This document shows positions 13,901 through 24,340 of a DNA stretch of 64,000 bases, piece after piece. Source of the stretch: Cristatella mucedo (lineage: Eukaryota > Bryozoa > Phylactolaemata > Cristatellidae); the NCBI GenBank assembly GCA_009760855.2, contig WPIO01000002.1, positions 3,373,001-3,437,000 on the forward strand, written 5' to 3'. The notes beneath the pieces are model-generated. The model was not told the DNA's origin and did no database searches. It saw nothing but the letters and a program-made list of their open reading frames with translations. Both the position numbers and the translations under genes were made by a program. Positions within the stretch are counted from its first letter, which is position 1, and every line of letters begins with the position of its first letter.

Positions 13901-16629
13901 CAGCTGCTTAGCAACAATTTTTTCAAGAATCTTTGATAAGAAAGGAAGAAGGGAAACCGGGCGATAGTTTGCTAGGACCTCTGTGTCTAATCCAGGCTTT
14001 TTAAGAATGGGTCTAATGATTGCCGATTTGAAGGACTTGGGACTTTACCTAGTGTGCCATCATGGCTCACCATATTTACAGCTCATATAAAGAGATCAAG
14101 TTCTTTTAGAGTGCAATACAAAGGCTTTACTCTTATTATTATATTTTCTATCTTTATTTTATTAAATCTACCCAAACCTGCCTTTGCTGACAGGAGGGGT
14201 GAGTTTTTGCAGTAATTTGTCAAGAAAGTGTTTGTATTACTCCTTGGGAATCCGTTATCTTGCAGGCCAGTATATTTAATTTTGTTAGGAAATAAATCTA
14301 CCATCAGAGTGAAAGTAAAATCAAGGTTGACTGATTAAACTGCCTCACTTATATGGCAGCACAAGATCCTTAGCAGCCATAATCCCCCTTGCAGAGGCCA
14401 AAAATAAAGATTGGGTGTTGCTGGACTCAAAACCCCATGAAATTGGTCGTGAAGTGCTAGTATTTTATCCCGGGGCTAACAAGGCACAGAGAACATTGAG
14501 TTAAAAGCGTTGACGAGGGTTGGTGCATATGAGTTAATTGCTTTTAGCTGTATATTTAGCCTTCCTAAAAGGCAAAAACTCTCAAAAAATTACTATTAAA
14601 AGCCCAAGAGACTCGTATAGCTAGAGGTGTACCAATGTGCCCCCTTTCTCTGCCCCTCTAAAGAAGGGGCAGTGCTCTCATGTGCATTTTGGCACCTTCA
14701 TTCCAATTTTGCTTCCTTTCTGTGTCTCTGTCTTTGTATGTCGGTCTGTGTGTCTCTCTGTCTCTATTTCTCCTTGTGAGTTTGTCTTGGGTTCTCTCAC
14801 TCTCCCGAGTTCGTTTCAAAATCATAATTCGTCGCTGACAACTGAACCTCTGACGAGCCCTGTCCACTTTAAGAAAGGAAATAAACAATAGACTCGTCTC
14901 TGTGAAAGTATGAGAATTGACTCTCACGCAAATTTAATTGGATTACTACTTTAGCTGACCACGTTGGTCAACGTGAGCAAATTAGCAGCAATTGGATTAT
15001 TGGTCTGCTCTGTCCGACAAGCCAGAGCTCTTCAAACTGTATACTGCTCGATGACCAGCACTGCCTATGACAGTATTTAGTGCTATAGTTTGGTGATTTG
15101 CATGCAAGAAAAGTCCGGATATGAACGCTACGGCCGTGCAACAACGTGTAGGTGAGCAGTCAGGACTCCTCCGTTGCTCGTGCTGTGAGCAAATCTCAGT
15201 TTGCTACCAACTAAGCACACGAGTTAATGATGTCGTCTCACCTCTTCGAATGACACTCAAGCACTTCCTTGCTTCCGATCGCTCCTCTTCGTTTGTAAAT
15301 CGGCTGACCATCCTTTAATCCTGCTGTGTACTTGCCAGTTGAACACCCTGCACAGAGAGTTTTACCACAAGGCATTTGCAAGGTTTAATGTTTTTGTGCA
15401 GTTGTGGCTAAACAGTGCATGGAGCTTGAAATTTAATTACGGGCCCAAGCATGGACTAGCTCGTCCATGCTCTTCATTATCTTTCCACAGCACCGGACGC
15501 CATTCGTTGGTCAGTTTTGCCAAGGACAACATCGCTGCACATCTGAATTCTGGAAGTCATTCTACAGGCCAAGTACAAGATGGTCGTCTTAAAAATTCTG
15601 CAGCTCAGTGTAAGTGTGATATGTTCATCTGCTGCTTTAGAGTGTGAATTTTTAACTCCCGTGAAGACTGGCCAACTGTGTCAAGATTGTTCACTCAAGT
15701 GACATTGTGTCCATAACGGTACATTTACTTGACACCGCCTTTGTTTTTTAGGCTATGCAGTGGCCGAAGCCTCCAGGGCTGCCAAAGTCAAAACAGACTC
15801 GGTATCTGGAGAAGCGAAACGCTGCGTGGCACCGCAGAAAATCGCCACGGCAGCAAGTACGACTGCAGCCAAGAGTCCTACGCTCTGCTTACTGGATGCA
15901 CCCGAAATCGCTCCATTGCGCTGGCACGAGGATAAGTCTGTCAGCAACACCACGACTGCTGACCTCGATGCCCTTCCAGGTTGTGAAGTTCTTATGGCCG
16001 AAGCTCAGCCGGCTCTTCACTGCTACAAGCTACATGCACCAGGTCAAAATGCAGATACTGTGAAAAACGAGCTAAGTGAGCAAGAAGAAAACAGCAATGG
16101 CAGCACGGCTCAGAGTGGTCCATCTTTGCCGGATAATCTAGCAGAACCTGTACAAATCCGCCACGTCTCTAGTCCAACTGGCTCGCGCATCTCGAGGCAG
16201 TCATCGTCGCGTGCCTCGTGTTCGCCAATGGCTTCTGTGACTTTCTCAGCAAGCACTCAGCAGCAGCAATGGAGTCACCGATCACCGCTCAGTCTTCAGA
16301 TCTGGGGTTCTGACTCCAGCGATGTGCTTCATTTGCCTAAGAGGACCGCGGATGGTCAGCAGCAGCCTCAGCTGATGCTCAACGAATGGGCCAAACCCCC
16401 ACCGTCTCGAGTTTCACGCCAGTGGAGGCAGTCTATGCCGGCCACGGCCTACCTCGGCTTGTGCATAGCCTTGGCCGCAGTAACCTTCTATGTAGTCATG
16501 GAATCGTCAGCTGATAACAAGTTTCTGATGGCAATACGGTACAGTCCGTTCGTGCAGCACTTCACAGACCATTACTACGAGCCTGCCAAATTACTTCTGA
16601 AAGATCTGTATTATAAAACCCAGTCGTGA
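621..16629 (+). CDS. FRMD3/5: FERM-domain membrane protein, FRMD3/FRMD5 type (3' eight exons; 5' end outside window)
   Basis: Spliced coding sequence 621-708, 1828-1916, 5285-5348, 5512-5603, 9042-9119, 11453-11530, 15491-15609, 15752-16629: one base finishing a codon, then 494 codons and TGA. All seven junctions are GT/AG and phase-consistent (0,2,0,2,2,2,1). Numbering from the first full codon: end of F2/start of F3 ([19 protein letters not shown]) at 8-26; the F3 lobe runs to about 110, with the G..V..F.G motif, a Trp split over a junction, DGRFLVLHL at 68-76 and [13 protein letters not shown] at 98-110; FERM-adjacent FRFRGR at 134-139; Ser/Gln/Pro-rich linker; membrane helix about 435-452; 42-residue tail. 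FERM proteins of this group link membrane to cortical actin and junctions; the C-terminal helix plus a tail of the form ES...IR..P....F...YY.P is, from memory, typical of FRMD3/FRMD5. The Ser-rich linker suggests phosphorylation (inference). Extra phase 2/2 exons between 11530 and 15491 cannot be excluded. Confidence 0.85.
795..1050. repeat. CA/ACGC-rich low-complexity tract
   Basis: CACACGCAAATACGGTGCAC-type words repeated with variation, a run of eight C at 969-977. In the first FRMD intron of the window; frames here on both strands are artefacts. Confidence 0.7.
1618..1654. repeat. Inverted repeat, 10-bp arms
   Basis: GCATGCAGGC (1618-1627) and GCCTGCATGC (1645-1654) are perfect reverse complements around a 17-base loop. 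In the first FRMD intron of the window. Confidence 0.8.
1828..1916 (+). CDS. FRMD3/5: FRMD exon b: FERM F3, first strands
   Basis: Acceptor GTTCATTAG, donor CTG|GTGAGT, phase 0 in and 2 out. Reads [16 protein letters not shown] then [13 protein letters not shown] and the first two bases of a Trp codon. This matches the D..G..V.LG.T..G..VF.G..R....W pattern of F3. The Trp is completed by the first base of the next exon. Too short to stand out as an open frame; found by splice phase and motif. Confidence 0.85.
2340..2900 (-). mobile_element. LINE-derived relic (probably family B)
   Basis: The block GCTTGATAGGGAGCCAGTGAAGCTCATGTGG at about 2597-2627 recurs at 40245 (GCTTGATAGCAAGCCGGTGAAACTCA), with more shared words on both sides. 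No readable frame. Confidence 0.4.
3203..3505 (-). mobile_element. LINE family A, 3' fragment
   Basis: Minus strand reads [15 protein letters not shown] and [11 protein letters not shown], the C-terminal end of the LINE A protein, followed by the conserved 3' terminus (GTATCTCCATCTGTAACTCC on +). Confidence 0.75.
3733..4200 (-). mobile_element. LINE family A, 3' fragment
   Basis: Minus strand [20 protein letters not shown] then [15 protein letters not shown], with the 3' terminus ATGTATCTCCATCTGCAACT (+) at 3733. About 85 percent like the copies at 12.5 and 25.4 kb by eye. Confidence 0.8.
4640..5060 (-). mobile_element. LINE family B, 3' fragment
   Basis: Minus strand: [20 protein letters not shown] and [10 protein letters not shown], then the tail AGCACCCTAAGAGAGCTAAA (+) with residual AAT repeats at 4645. 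The family C-terminus is [18 protein letters not shown]..., seen also at 50 kb. Confidence 0.75.
5285..5348 (+). CDS. FRMD3/5: FRMD exon c: FERM F3 microexon (64 nt)
   Basis: Acceptor ACTGTTATAG, donor GAG|GTGAGT, phase 2 in and 0 out. Gives W then [21 protein letters not shown] minus its last residue in one 21-codon run. It corresponds to the W..V..L.F.G+.F.L.V strand pair of F3. In FRMD5 a junction also falls right after the Trp (from memory). Confidence 0.82.
5512..5603 (+). CDS. FRMD3/5: FRMD exon d: FERM F3 C-terminal helix
   Basis: Acceptor ATGCTGTAG, strong donor TAC|GTAAGT, phase 0 in and 2 out. Encodes [12 protein letters not shown] then [18 protein letters not shown]. The C..LW+..VEQQAFF(T) signature is the C-terminal helix of the FERM F3 (PH-like) lobe. 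The intron before it is only 163 nt. Confidence 0.88.
6280..7730 (-). mobile_element. LINE family B, 5' RT region
   Basis: Minus-strand 7121-6804 reads [20 protein letters not shown] and [20 protein letters not shown] (the NYRPVA.LP.LSK.LE box of non-LTR RT), and 7724-7500 reads [19 protein letters not shown] from the linker upstream of the RT. A SINE B copy (7325-7472) interrupts it. Many stops. Lies in the FRMD intron between exons d and e. Confidence 0.7.
7325..7472 (-). mobile_element. SINE family B copy
   Basis: Reverse orientation: TTTAGAGCTCTCTACGAGAACTTAATG (LINE B-type tail), then GGGCTCAAGCCCACGATCTTGG and CCCTGGGCCAAACCAGGGTGG (head). Inserted in LINE B relic 6280-7730. Confidence 0.65.
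7910..7992. repeat. (TA)n microsatellite
   Basis: About 41 uninterrupted AT units. In the FRMD intron between exons d and e. Confidence 0.97.
9042..9119 (+). CDS. FRMD3/5: FRMD exon e: FERM end to FERM-adjacent region
   Basis: Acceptor ATCATTATAG, donor CAG|GTTTGA (weak), phase 2 in and 2 out. Encodes T then [13 protein letters not shown] and [12 protein letters not shown]. With the next exon it forms S.FRFRGR, the start of the FERM-adjacent region. Confidence 0.8.
9745..10660 (+). mobile_element. LINE family A, old plus-strand copy
   Basis: Plus-strand frames read [20 protein letters not shown] at about 9830 (compare [18 protein letters not shown] in the 13 kb copy) and [20 protein letters not shown] with [16 protein letters not shown] at 10353-10610. 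More diverged than the minus-strand copies. Confidence 0.65.
10745..10905 (+). mobile_element. SINE family B (tRNA-like head on LINE B tail)
   Basis: Head GCTGGTTTGGTCCCAACGGTTAAGGTGCTCGCC..GTAGGCTCGAGCCCTGAGG, then without a gap GCATAGAGATTAAGTTCTCTTTGGGCGCTATAAAAATG, which is the LINE B 3' tail. It runs into (AT)n then (GA)n. Confidence 0.65.
10876..10943. repeat. (AT)n followed by (AG)n microsatellite
   Basis: Compound tract at the 3' end of the SINE B copy; the AG part covers 10917-10943. Confidence 0.95.
11453..11530 (+). CDS. FRMD3/5: FRMD exon f: FERM-adjacent region
   Basis: Acceptor GCATTGCAG, strong donor CAG|GTAAGA, phase 2 in and 2 out. Encodes [13 protein letters not shown] then [12 protein letters not shown]. 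The leading GR completes the FRFRGR motif. A Ser-rich, likely phosphorylated stretch follows. An overlapping long frame (11299-11487) in another phase is a shadow. Confidence 0.78.
12350..12505 (-). mobile_element. SINE family A copy
   Basis: GCAGCTGATTTAATATCCTC, AGAAGAGCCTTGACGGCTATCACC, AAAGGATTGCCCACC and GAACCCATGACCT (B-box side) in the reverse orientation. It ends two bases before the 3' terminus of the LINE A copy at 12508. Confidence 0.7.
12508..14052 (-). mobile_element. LINE family A, 5'-truncated, reverse transcriptase recognisable
   Basis: Minus-strand frames read in order [20 protein letters not shown] (about 13980-13900), [20 protein letters not shown] (13877-13509), [20 protein letters not shown] and a YAEDTQLYL version of the YADD box (13627-13088), and [20 protein letters not shown] with [12 protein letters not shown] (13085-12759). 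That is a non-LTR reverse transcriptase and C-terminal part of the CR1/L2 type. Several frameshifts; inactive. The 3' terminus (minus strand ...GGAGTTA.AGA.AGAGATACATT) is at 12508. Lies in the FRMD intron between exons f and g. Confidence 0.88.
14320..14480 (-). mobile_element. SINE family A copy
   Basis: TGATTAAACTGCCTC, GCAGCACAAGATCCTTAGCAGCC and GGACTCAAAACCCCATG in the family order, diverged. Confidence 0.55.
15491..15609 (+). CDS. FRMD3/5: FRMD exon g: linker
   Basis: Acceptor CTTTCCACAG, strong donor CAGT|GTAAGT, phase 2 in and 1 out, exactly fitting the exons on each side. Encodes a low-complexity Ser/Gly/Ala/Gln linker of 39 full codons with no domain. Support is from splice sites and phase rather than homology, so it is a little less certain than the FERM exons. 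Confidence 0.7.
15752..16629 (+). CDS. FRMD3/5: FRMD terminal exon: disordered linker, membrane helix, conserved tail
   Basis: Acceptor TTTGTTTTTTAG, phase 1 in; 291 codons and TGA. The first about 230 residues are Ser/Ala/Gln/Pro-rich with no fold visible, including the stretch [15 protein letters not shown]. Then come a single hydrophobic helix ([18 protein letters not shown]) and 42 residues ending [10 protein letters not shown]. The tail pattern ES......F...IR.SP....F...YY.P is what I recall from FRMD3/FRMD5 C-termini and is the strongest evidence for subfamily. The helix would anchor the protein with the FERM module in the cytosol. Confidence 0.88.
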
Positions 16630-17592
16630 GAACTTAGCACAAGCTCAGACGGTCATTGACTTATCGCAACCCATGGCAGGACGTACTCTTCATGGGAATC
16701 ATCTTGTGTCTCCGATTGCTTATACTCACCGGAACTAGCATCGACTTTAATGGACCCACCACAAAGTTCCTTCTGCAAGACACTGCCACCAAGTACAATA
16801 GTCGTGTAAATTTTTAGCCTCGATATTTCTCACTGCTATCTCATCTACCTCTAGACTTGAAGGATTTATAGTGTTGGCAATGATCTTGGGTTGATTTTCA
16901 TTTTCGGTACTTACAAAATGTTTTCACGACCTTTTACTAATGTATTCAGTTGTATGCTTGACCAAAATTATTGGTAATTTTCCTTCTGCTTACACTGAAC
17001 AACCTCAGGATGTCAGATGATGAATGCATGGTATTGATCTATGGCGCTTATTTAAGGGAAAAGTTCGAGTGAAAAGGATGATTCAAACCTCGCCGCAGCT
17101 CTCTTTTCTCTTAAAACTCTTTCCGGCCTGAAACCGAGTCCCAGTCCGACACGGCTACCGGCATTAAATGTTGGAGAGGCTAGCTTAGTAGTTCCCAAGT
17201 TTCCTTTTTTACCCCACCGCCACTTTGATTCCCTTAAGAAAATATTACCTAGTACCCTCCAGTCAAGCTTATGGAGTCAGTGGGCACACTAGCAGTTTTC
17301 ACAAGACGTAAACAGACAATAAGAAAACAAAACTTTGACTTACTCCGTACTTATTTAGAAAATCTAGCTTAAGATTGGGATGCATATTCACCACCTTTCT
17401 AAATCCGCTAATAGTGAGCTAGCAAGTCTCTAAATCCTGTTAATTAAATATTTCATTGCTAAGTGAATTTTTAACATATCAGATGGACTGTGTGTAGCTA
17501 TGCCAATTTTCCAACGTCTGGTTCAAGCTCCCTCGCAGGGAGTCTAGAAACGGTGAAAGCTTTTTTGCTTTCGGGACAAGGTGAATCATCAA

Positions 17593-17598
17593 AATAAA
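17593..17598 (+). terminator. Candidate polyadenylation signal of FRMD gene (AATAAA)
   Basis: First exact AATAAA seen downstream of the stop at 16629, about 960 bases on. A variant ATTAAA lies earlier, near 17163. Either could end the transcript; no transcript data. Confidence 0.2.
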
Positions 17599-18514
17599 CT
17601 CAGGTGTGTTGTTGGAATAGCAAGGAGGCGTTTCTTTACTACTGACCTCAGCATAGCGATTAGAAACTTTCTTTTGAATTAAAAGTCCCGTTGGGTATTG
17701 CACAACTGGTTTCAGCCCGAAGTCAAATTGTAACTTGATTTAGTTGTTCGTCAAAAAACTAGCATCGGAAATGAATTTACTGCCGTATTAAATTTTCATC
17801 ACGGGAAGCTCCCCAAATCGCCTCAACGTGTCAATACTCAGCTTACCCAAATGATGGCGTGAATTTCAAAACATCCACTTGTATCCTGCCCTTGTCCCGT
17901 GCTCAGGCAAGCTCGAATCTGATGAGTTTATGATGGCCCGCTTCTTGGCTGAATAGGTTCAACTTCAAAATGAAGGCATAGAAGCAAGATTTTGCCTTAA
18001 CGATGTTGCATTTCCTTGCAACTGGAAGTTATTTCATTGGGCTTCGCAAATAGGTAAATAATAAATAATCCGGTAAACAAAGTTATCGTGCCTTATCTTT
18101 TGGAGCTTAACTCTGATCAATGCTTCAGGTACCTCCGCTAAACTTCGCTTCAGTTTAAAGGCTTGTATACGAGTTTCACTTAGTTGCCTTGAACTTTAGC
18201 GTGAAGCAGTAAACACGTCCAGCTTCGCGAGAACGTTCGCTTTATTCTAGCCATCCGGTTGACGAAGGTCACGACCTGCGAGCCAGTGCGGTTACAAAGT
18301 GCCTACCAGCCGAGCAGCTAGGTCCAAAAGCCTGAGTATAGAAGCTCGCCGGTACGGTTTGCCCTGCAGCTTGTAGTTTTGATTCGCACAGCAGAGGGCC
18401 AGCCGATGACCACCACCAACAGTTTAATACAACCGCACGGAGCCGAAGGGCTCACGGCTCCCTTCGGCCCCTACTCTCACTCGACTACCCTCTCCCAGGT
18501 TGGCGTTTCCTCCT

Positions 18515-18528
18515 CCCCCCCCCCCCCC
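18515..18528. repeat. Poly-C run
   Basis: Fourteen C in a row. Similar runs near 20022, 45588 and 53710. Confidence 0.95.
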
Positions 18529-19869
18529 ACTCTCTCCCAACCACAACTCATCCCGTGAGTTGGAGGGAGGACAAAGCCGGCCTGAGGATGAACCACAGCC
18601 GTCAGACCACAGCTGACCACCGGCCTGTCCCTAGACCACAGCCACCAGGTGTTTGACCCTGGGGTTGTATAGGGGCACATACCGGTCTGCCTGCACTGGC
18701 AGTGTGCCGCCGAGCCCAGTGTCTATGATGGAATCTTGCATACATAGAAACACAAACCACACAGCTGACGGGCACCTTAGTTGTCGGTCACCACCGAGCC
18801 CTCAACTGGGTAACCAAACCCATTCCCACCCACACCCATGGGAACTGGGTGGGCGTGGGGCCGGGTAGGTATTGGCCTGCCTTATAAAAATCCCATTTAA
18901 GGAGTTCTAACGCCCGAATTCAAATCGAAATTGCCAAATACCTCCGAATAACGAAGAACGTATACGCCACCACGATCGAGCCTGGGCTGAAGAAGAAGCC
19001 GGCTGCTGGCGAGACGCCTCCGTATTCGATCCGAGACAACGTCTCCGGCAAGAACAAGACGATTTGGCTATGGGTATGGAGACGGGTACGGGTAGGGGTG
19101 GTCCGGTGATCGAACTTCCGGGCGATGGGTGGGCATGGATGGGAAGTGGTGGCTCGCTTTAGCAATGATTGCCCATGGGTACCCGCCTAAATGGCAACTG
19201 AGGGCTCTGGTCAGAGCATTCCTCGGAAGTAAAGTCAGCCAACATCAGCTAAGAAAGATCACCAAAATCACGGCTGCATTGATATGAGTACGAGGCCCGC
19301 ACTCGTTCACGCGTCTTCGACATCGAGTCTAGATTACTGCAATTTGTTCAGCTCAGGACTCTTGGCCAGATCCATTAGGTGTCTGTGACGACTGGTCGAT
19401 CATCAAAGACGCAGCTGCAGCTGCCAAATGACCGCTTCTTTCTGAACTTCACGTGAGCTTCGCCGTTCTACCCACTCATCAACATCTGGTCGTCTATCGC
19501 TCTCTCACACGAAATTGGACACTTTCGGCAACCAGGCCTTAAGCTCGCATGCACAAAAGTATGAAACTCGCTTCTGGCTACGGTCACTGCCAGCGATTAC
19601 TTTGCAGCCTTTTAAATCTATTCGTAAGACGCCTCAATATTCCGGGCAGCTTTCCCTTCGCCCCACTGAACTCGCCTACTTTTTTGTTCCGGTGTGTTTC
19701 TCGTACGTATCTGCATGCGACTACAATCACGCTACCAGCAAGACGTCGTAGTAACCGGTAGTTCTAAGTGTCTTCGTATTTGCTTAAGTAATCGGGCAAA
19801 GGCACGATACTCGCTCGATCTTGCAAGTTTGATACCGTGCATATTAACGGCACCAGGTTTATTTATTCT

Positions 19870-19945
19870 CTTGCAGCTAGTAGCAAAGCGCCTAGGTAGA
19901 GTTTAAATTCTCTTAGGGTGCTACGAAAAAACGTCCTATTATTAA
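19870..19945 (+). repeat. LINE B-like 3' tail
   Basis: GCAAAGCGCCTAGGTAGAGT..TCTCTTAGGGTGCTACGAAAA then CTATTATTAATAA. The only recognisable repeat between 17 and 24 kb. Confidence 0.55.
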
Positions 19946-22900
19946 TAAAGTTGCTATCTAGGCACTCTGCTGGCTTGCTTCCGCTGTCCCCACCGATCGC
20001 TTAGAGGGCCTTAGCGCGCCCCCCCCCCCAGCGCTTCCTGCACCTATTCGGGCCAACTTCCGTGTTCGTGCCGCTCCCCAGAGGGCGGAGGCGTCCACTT
20101 TTGGTAACGCACAGCTAGTTCTTCCCTTTCACAAATGATTTCAAGCCTGGCCGTTGAAAGCGACTGTGCTTGCAGGGAAGCTGTGCGCCTATCAAAGATA
20201 ACCGCTGCTCGCCAACCCAAACTCCTCTGGCTGATTGCATTTGCTCATTCATGCAATCTTACTTTCTGGAACAGGTAAAGAAAGAGAGCTCGAAAATGTT
20301 AGTAAATACCAACTGATTTAGTCCGAGCAAACTGAGGAGCAGCCTATCAATTCACGCTGTACTTCGAGCACGTAAGATATTAATGACCAGAAACAGCATC
20401 GGTACCAACAATGCGAAGGGCCAGCAATAGGGCTAATAACTTTCACAGCCGAACAATTTGCATCGACACGACCCTTAAGTTTGGTGATCTGCACTAGTGT
20501 AACGAAAGTTACCTAAACAATGAGTAAGGGCGTCCGCTATAAGCATGTATTAAGTATGAATTATGCAGCAAGTGCAGAGATTGGATTACTAGAATTGGCC
20601 GGCAATGGAAGACAAGAGCAACAAGTTTTTTCGGGAGCTGACAGAATTGTCTGTGTCACAATGTACAGCAGACTACATGCATGCTCTCGAGACCAAAATA
20701 ACCCTGCATATGTAGTTCTTTATGTAACTAATCGTAAAAGTAGCGAGCCTGCTTTCCGACTTCCAATTTTGTATTCATCGCACTAAGTCATTGCAATTAT
20801 ATATATATATACATGTAATCTATGGAAACCGCCTTCAGTTTCGCTTTATTGATGGCTTCCATGGGAGCTAGATGTTAACTGCAACTTGTCTATTAAGCTA
20901 GGATCTCTTGCGATGAAAGCGTGTCGCTGCAATTATCTCGTCTTCTTGTATAGGCGAAGTTAATAAAGTTCTGCTGAGATTTTATGTTTTGCACAAGTTT
21001 TTGCCTGGATGATGAAAATATTTGGAGCTCTAGCGTTAATTAGGCAACGGTATGCCAAGCAGGAAAGCTCACTAAGAAGTCCCCAGCGTTGCTAAGGAAG
21101 AACCACCATTTATTACCTACGTTGACCTTGCCGCGATGCTATTTCAAGATCAAAGTTTAACCCACTTCGCTGCATAATCTGGATAAGTCCCTGGGACTGA
21201 AAGCAGTCCTCCACAGAGTTTACCATTTACTTTTCGAACGAGCAAATTTAAATAAAGCTTTAGCAATCTCCGAACAATTATGCATGTGTCCTGCATGTGT
21301 CCAGACAATATTAGAATGGCCCAGCATTACTTTCGCTTACTAGGTGACGCCTAAAATAAATAGTAAATTAACAATTTGGCAGCCGGTTCAGATGGGCCAT
21401 AGATCAAGTCCAATGTTTACTGACTGACATGGCCACAAATTAATAACTACATTTAAAATGTAACCGAAAATACCGATGGATGGATCTGCACAGCCCGGCT
21501 ACAAAACCCTTCGGACATCATGGCAGTTACTTGTACAGGAAGACGTCGCCTGGTAACGAAACAACGTGTCGTGATCGTCTGGGGTCACTGCCATAGCCAC
21601 GGTTTCACTCAAGAGGGAGCCAAACGGAGGCAGACAGTCAGAGCGAGGTTGGGCGGCATATCGGGGATCAAACCACTCGATCCTGGTTCTGATCGGTCCA
21701 GGGGGAGCAGAGCTCTTTGGAGCCGTTCCCCTACGTCTATGCCTAGGATGCTGAATTCGAACCCGCCTCGATGGCCAAGTACCAGCCATCTGCCATGGCG
21801 ATTAGCATCTTTAGTTTCAGGACTGGCCCGCAAAACTTTAGCTCTTGTGACCAGCACGCACCACTGAACGGATCGGCACGATGGCCTCGACTCGGAAGCT
21901 TGTCATATGCGAACATGCTAACGTGCATCGTCCCTGTATCGAGCTATAGGAGTTGGACTCAGAGACAGCCTTCATGGAAGGAAGGTGCAATGGAGCTGGC
22001 TCGTTGCGACATATAGCTAGCATGCTTACAATCAAGAAAGCGCTCGTGCGATTCAAAGCACTGCTTTCATTAACAACATCGCTCCATGCTGTCGCACTTA
22101 CCTTTGCATTCGAATGTTTGTTTTCCTGGTGCTTGCCACACTTTCGTCAATCAAGTGAACAATGAGCAAACAAAATAATTACCCAATAATGCCCCAACGC
22201 TCCGGCGTGCGCAGTGCATCGAGTAACTAAGTCTTGGAAACTGTTGGAGCCCACCACTTCGCCGTAAAAAAACAAGATTGTTCTCTCCTCTGCTTTGTGG
22301 GAGCTACCCAAAAATTTATCACTTCAGCCAGTACGGAACATTTCTTGCTCTCTAATAGGAGATAACAACATTCAAAGCATGACTGATCAACACAAGAGAG
22401 GCGTGGGTCTCTACATATGTATTATGCATATAATTGAATTAGTTAAGTACAACATGTGAAAGAGCCTACTTCCTTCGACGGTTAAATCATTTGCCGAATA
22501 TTTTTGGCTTATACTTGTATGCCAAGGAGCAGAACTTTCACTATGACGTACAGCTGGTGAAACTACTAAAAACGCGATGGTGCAGAGCAAGGCACAGATA
22601 AACCAAAAGTATTGTCACGATAATAGTCACAGATGTGACACCGGATCCTAATCTTTTATTTACTAATGGTGGAAAGCCGACTTGACTTGGCAGTCCCGCC
22701 ACTGGTGACGGCATGCATTTTCTTTCAGCTGGCATTTCAGCTCGAAGATGACGCATTTTCTTCCAGGTCTTATGATGTCATATCAAAAAAATATTTTCTC
22801 CTGACATGGTTTACAACCTGTCCTGCATAATTCCAGAATATGAGGCGGATATCTGTTCACACCTGCTGAGTAAAGTACAGATTTGCATGCCCTTTCCTCA

Positions 22901-24309
22901 GTGGCAGAGTGGCAAAAGCATTCAGATGGGTACTTGTGAAGTGAAACAATATGAACATATACTGGAATCAAGAGCCAACATTATCGAGATGCCGGAATGG
23001 CAACTTTGGCTCAGCCCAGTAGAAGCAAGCTGCCGTCAGTTCGACGAAATAACGTCAGTAGCTAAACCAGATATGTCTGAGTCGGAATAGGCTGTTTCTA
23101 ACTTTTGGATGTGGTATCAAAGCTGAAGAGATTTACCCGTGTTCCGCAAACAATCCTTACACTGCGACATAATTGTAGCTTGGTATCTTTCTATTTGCAC
23201 CGTCGAGTCATAGATTCCATACTTGGTACGAAGCAGATGCGAGGCTTTTTTTAAAACTTCAAACCCATCGATGCCTTCATCTGCACAAAAAATGGATGGA
23301 TACATTTATATAAACAATTCAATTGAACTCGGCCACACCTCACGGTGTGATGAGTGTGGTGCAGACAATAGCAACAAGAGCTTCTGGGGGGCTTGCAGCA
23401 GTCACAATCTGCAATAAGTTAATTAATTCTAGGTGGAACTATAGGAACAATAAACCTCGGCATTGTCTAAGATCACGAGATTATTGCAGAAACTATGCTA
23501 AGCATGTCAGTCTAGATTTGCTGGGACTAATATAATAGTGGATCGTATGGGTATACTGGACCAAAAGCATTGCAAAGAAAAGCAACGTGTGACAATTTTA
23601 GAGGTCTAGCCGGCACTTCAGCAGGGAACACACCTGAGAAAGCCGGGTCAGCAGGAGTGCAGAAAGCCTAAGAACACCAGCAGTCTTAAGAACGACAAGA
23701 ACTGCGTACATCAAGACAGTGACCTCAAAGAACATTCGCGAATGCACTGCAGCTCTAACGTACTGCCAGTGTCTGACGAGTCGCCACCAATCAAGAGTGG
23801 TTATCGTTGAACGATCAAGAAAATTTTTTTTACAAAAATACAAGGCAAGAACGGCTAAAGCAGACTGCACGGCTGCTTCAGCCTCAGCTTACATGCCTTA
23901 AGAGCGCACACATCAGATGTCAGAGGGCACAGCTACGCTAAAATAAAACAAAAAGTTCAAAGACTTTGGGCCTCAGATATGTTAGTCGTGTAGGCCAATA
24001 AAGTAGCTGTGAGCAACAGAGTGGGTACTAAACATTCATTAGATCATGCTCATGCAAACGGTACTAAAGTTCCTTTAGGCATCGATGATTTGCTTGAAGC
24101 AGCCACATGGCGTGCAGATAGAGTCGCTTAGCTGGCAGAATTATGGCTAATCAAAAAGCCCAACATAGGCGATGACTTTTGAAAAGTACGCCATCCGACA
24201 GGTATCGGAGCTGCATCACAGACGCCAGCACTTCTTCTGTTCGCATGTCGAAAGAGACTTGCTGTCACACCCGGGCTTAGAAGCAGGTGCAATTAGAAGC
24301 AGGTGCAAT

Positions 24310-24340
24310 GGCACCAGCAGTTGCTATAACTGCTGGTGCC
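24310..24340. repeat. Perfect hairpin, 13-bp arms
   Basis: GGCACCAGCAGTT (24310-24322), loop GCTAT, AACTGCTGGTGCC (24328-24340). Directly preceded by a 16-bp direct duplication (GAAGCAGGTGCAATTA / GAAGCAGGTGCAATGG, 24280-24311). Intergenic. Confidence 0.85.

Noticed and set aside
17910-17950. CTGATGAG resembling a hammerhead ribozyme core
   Set aside because: The downstream GAAA and closing stems are not in place.
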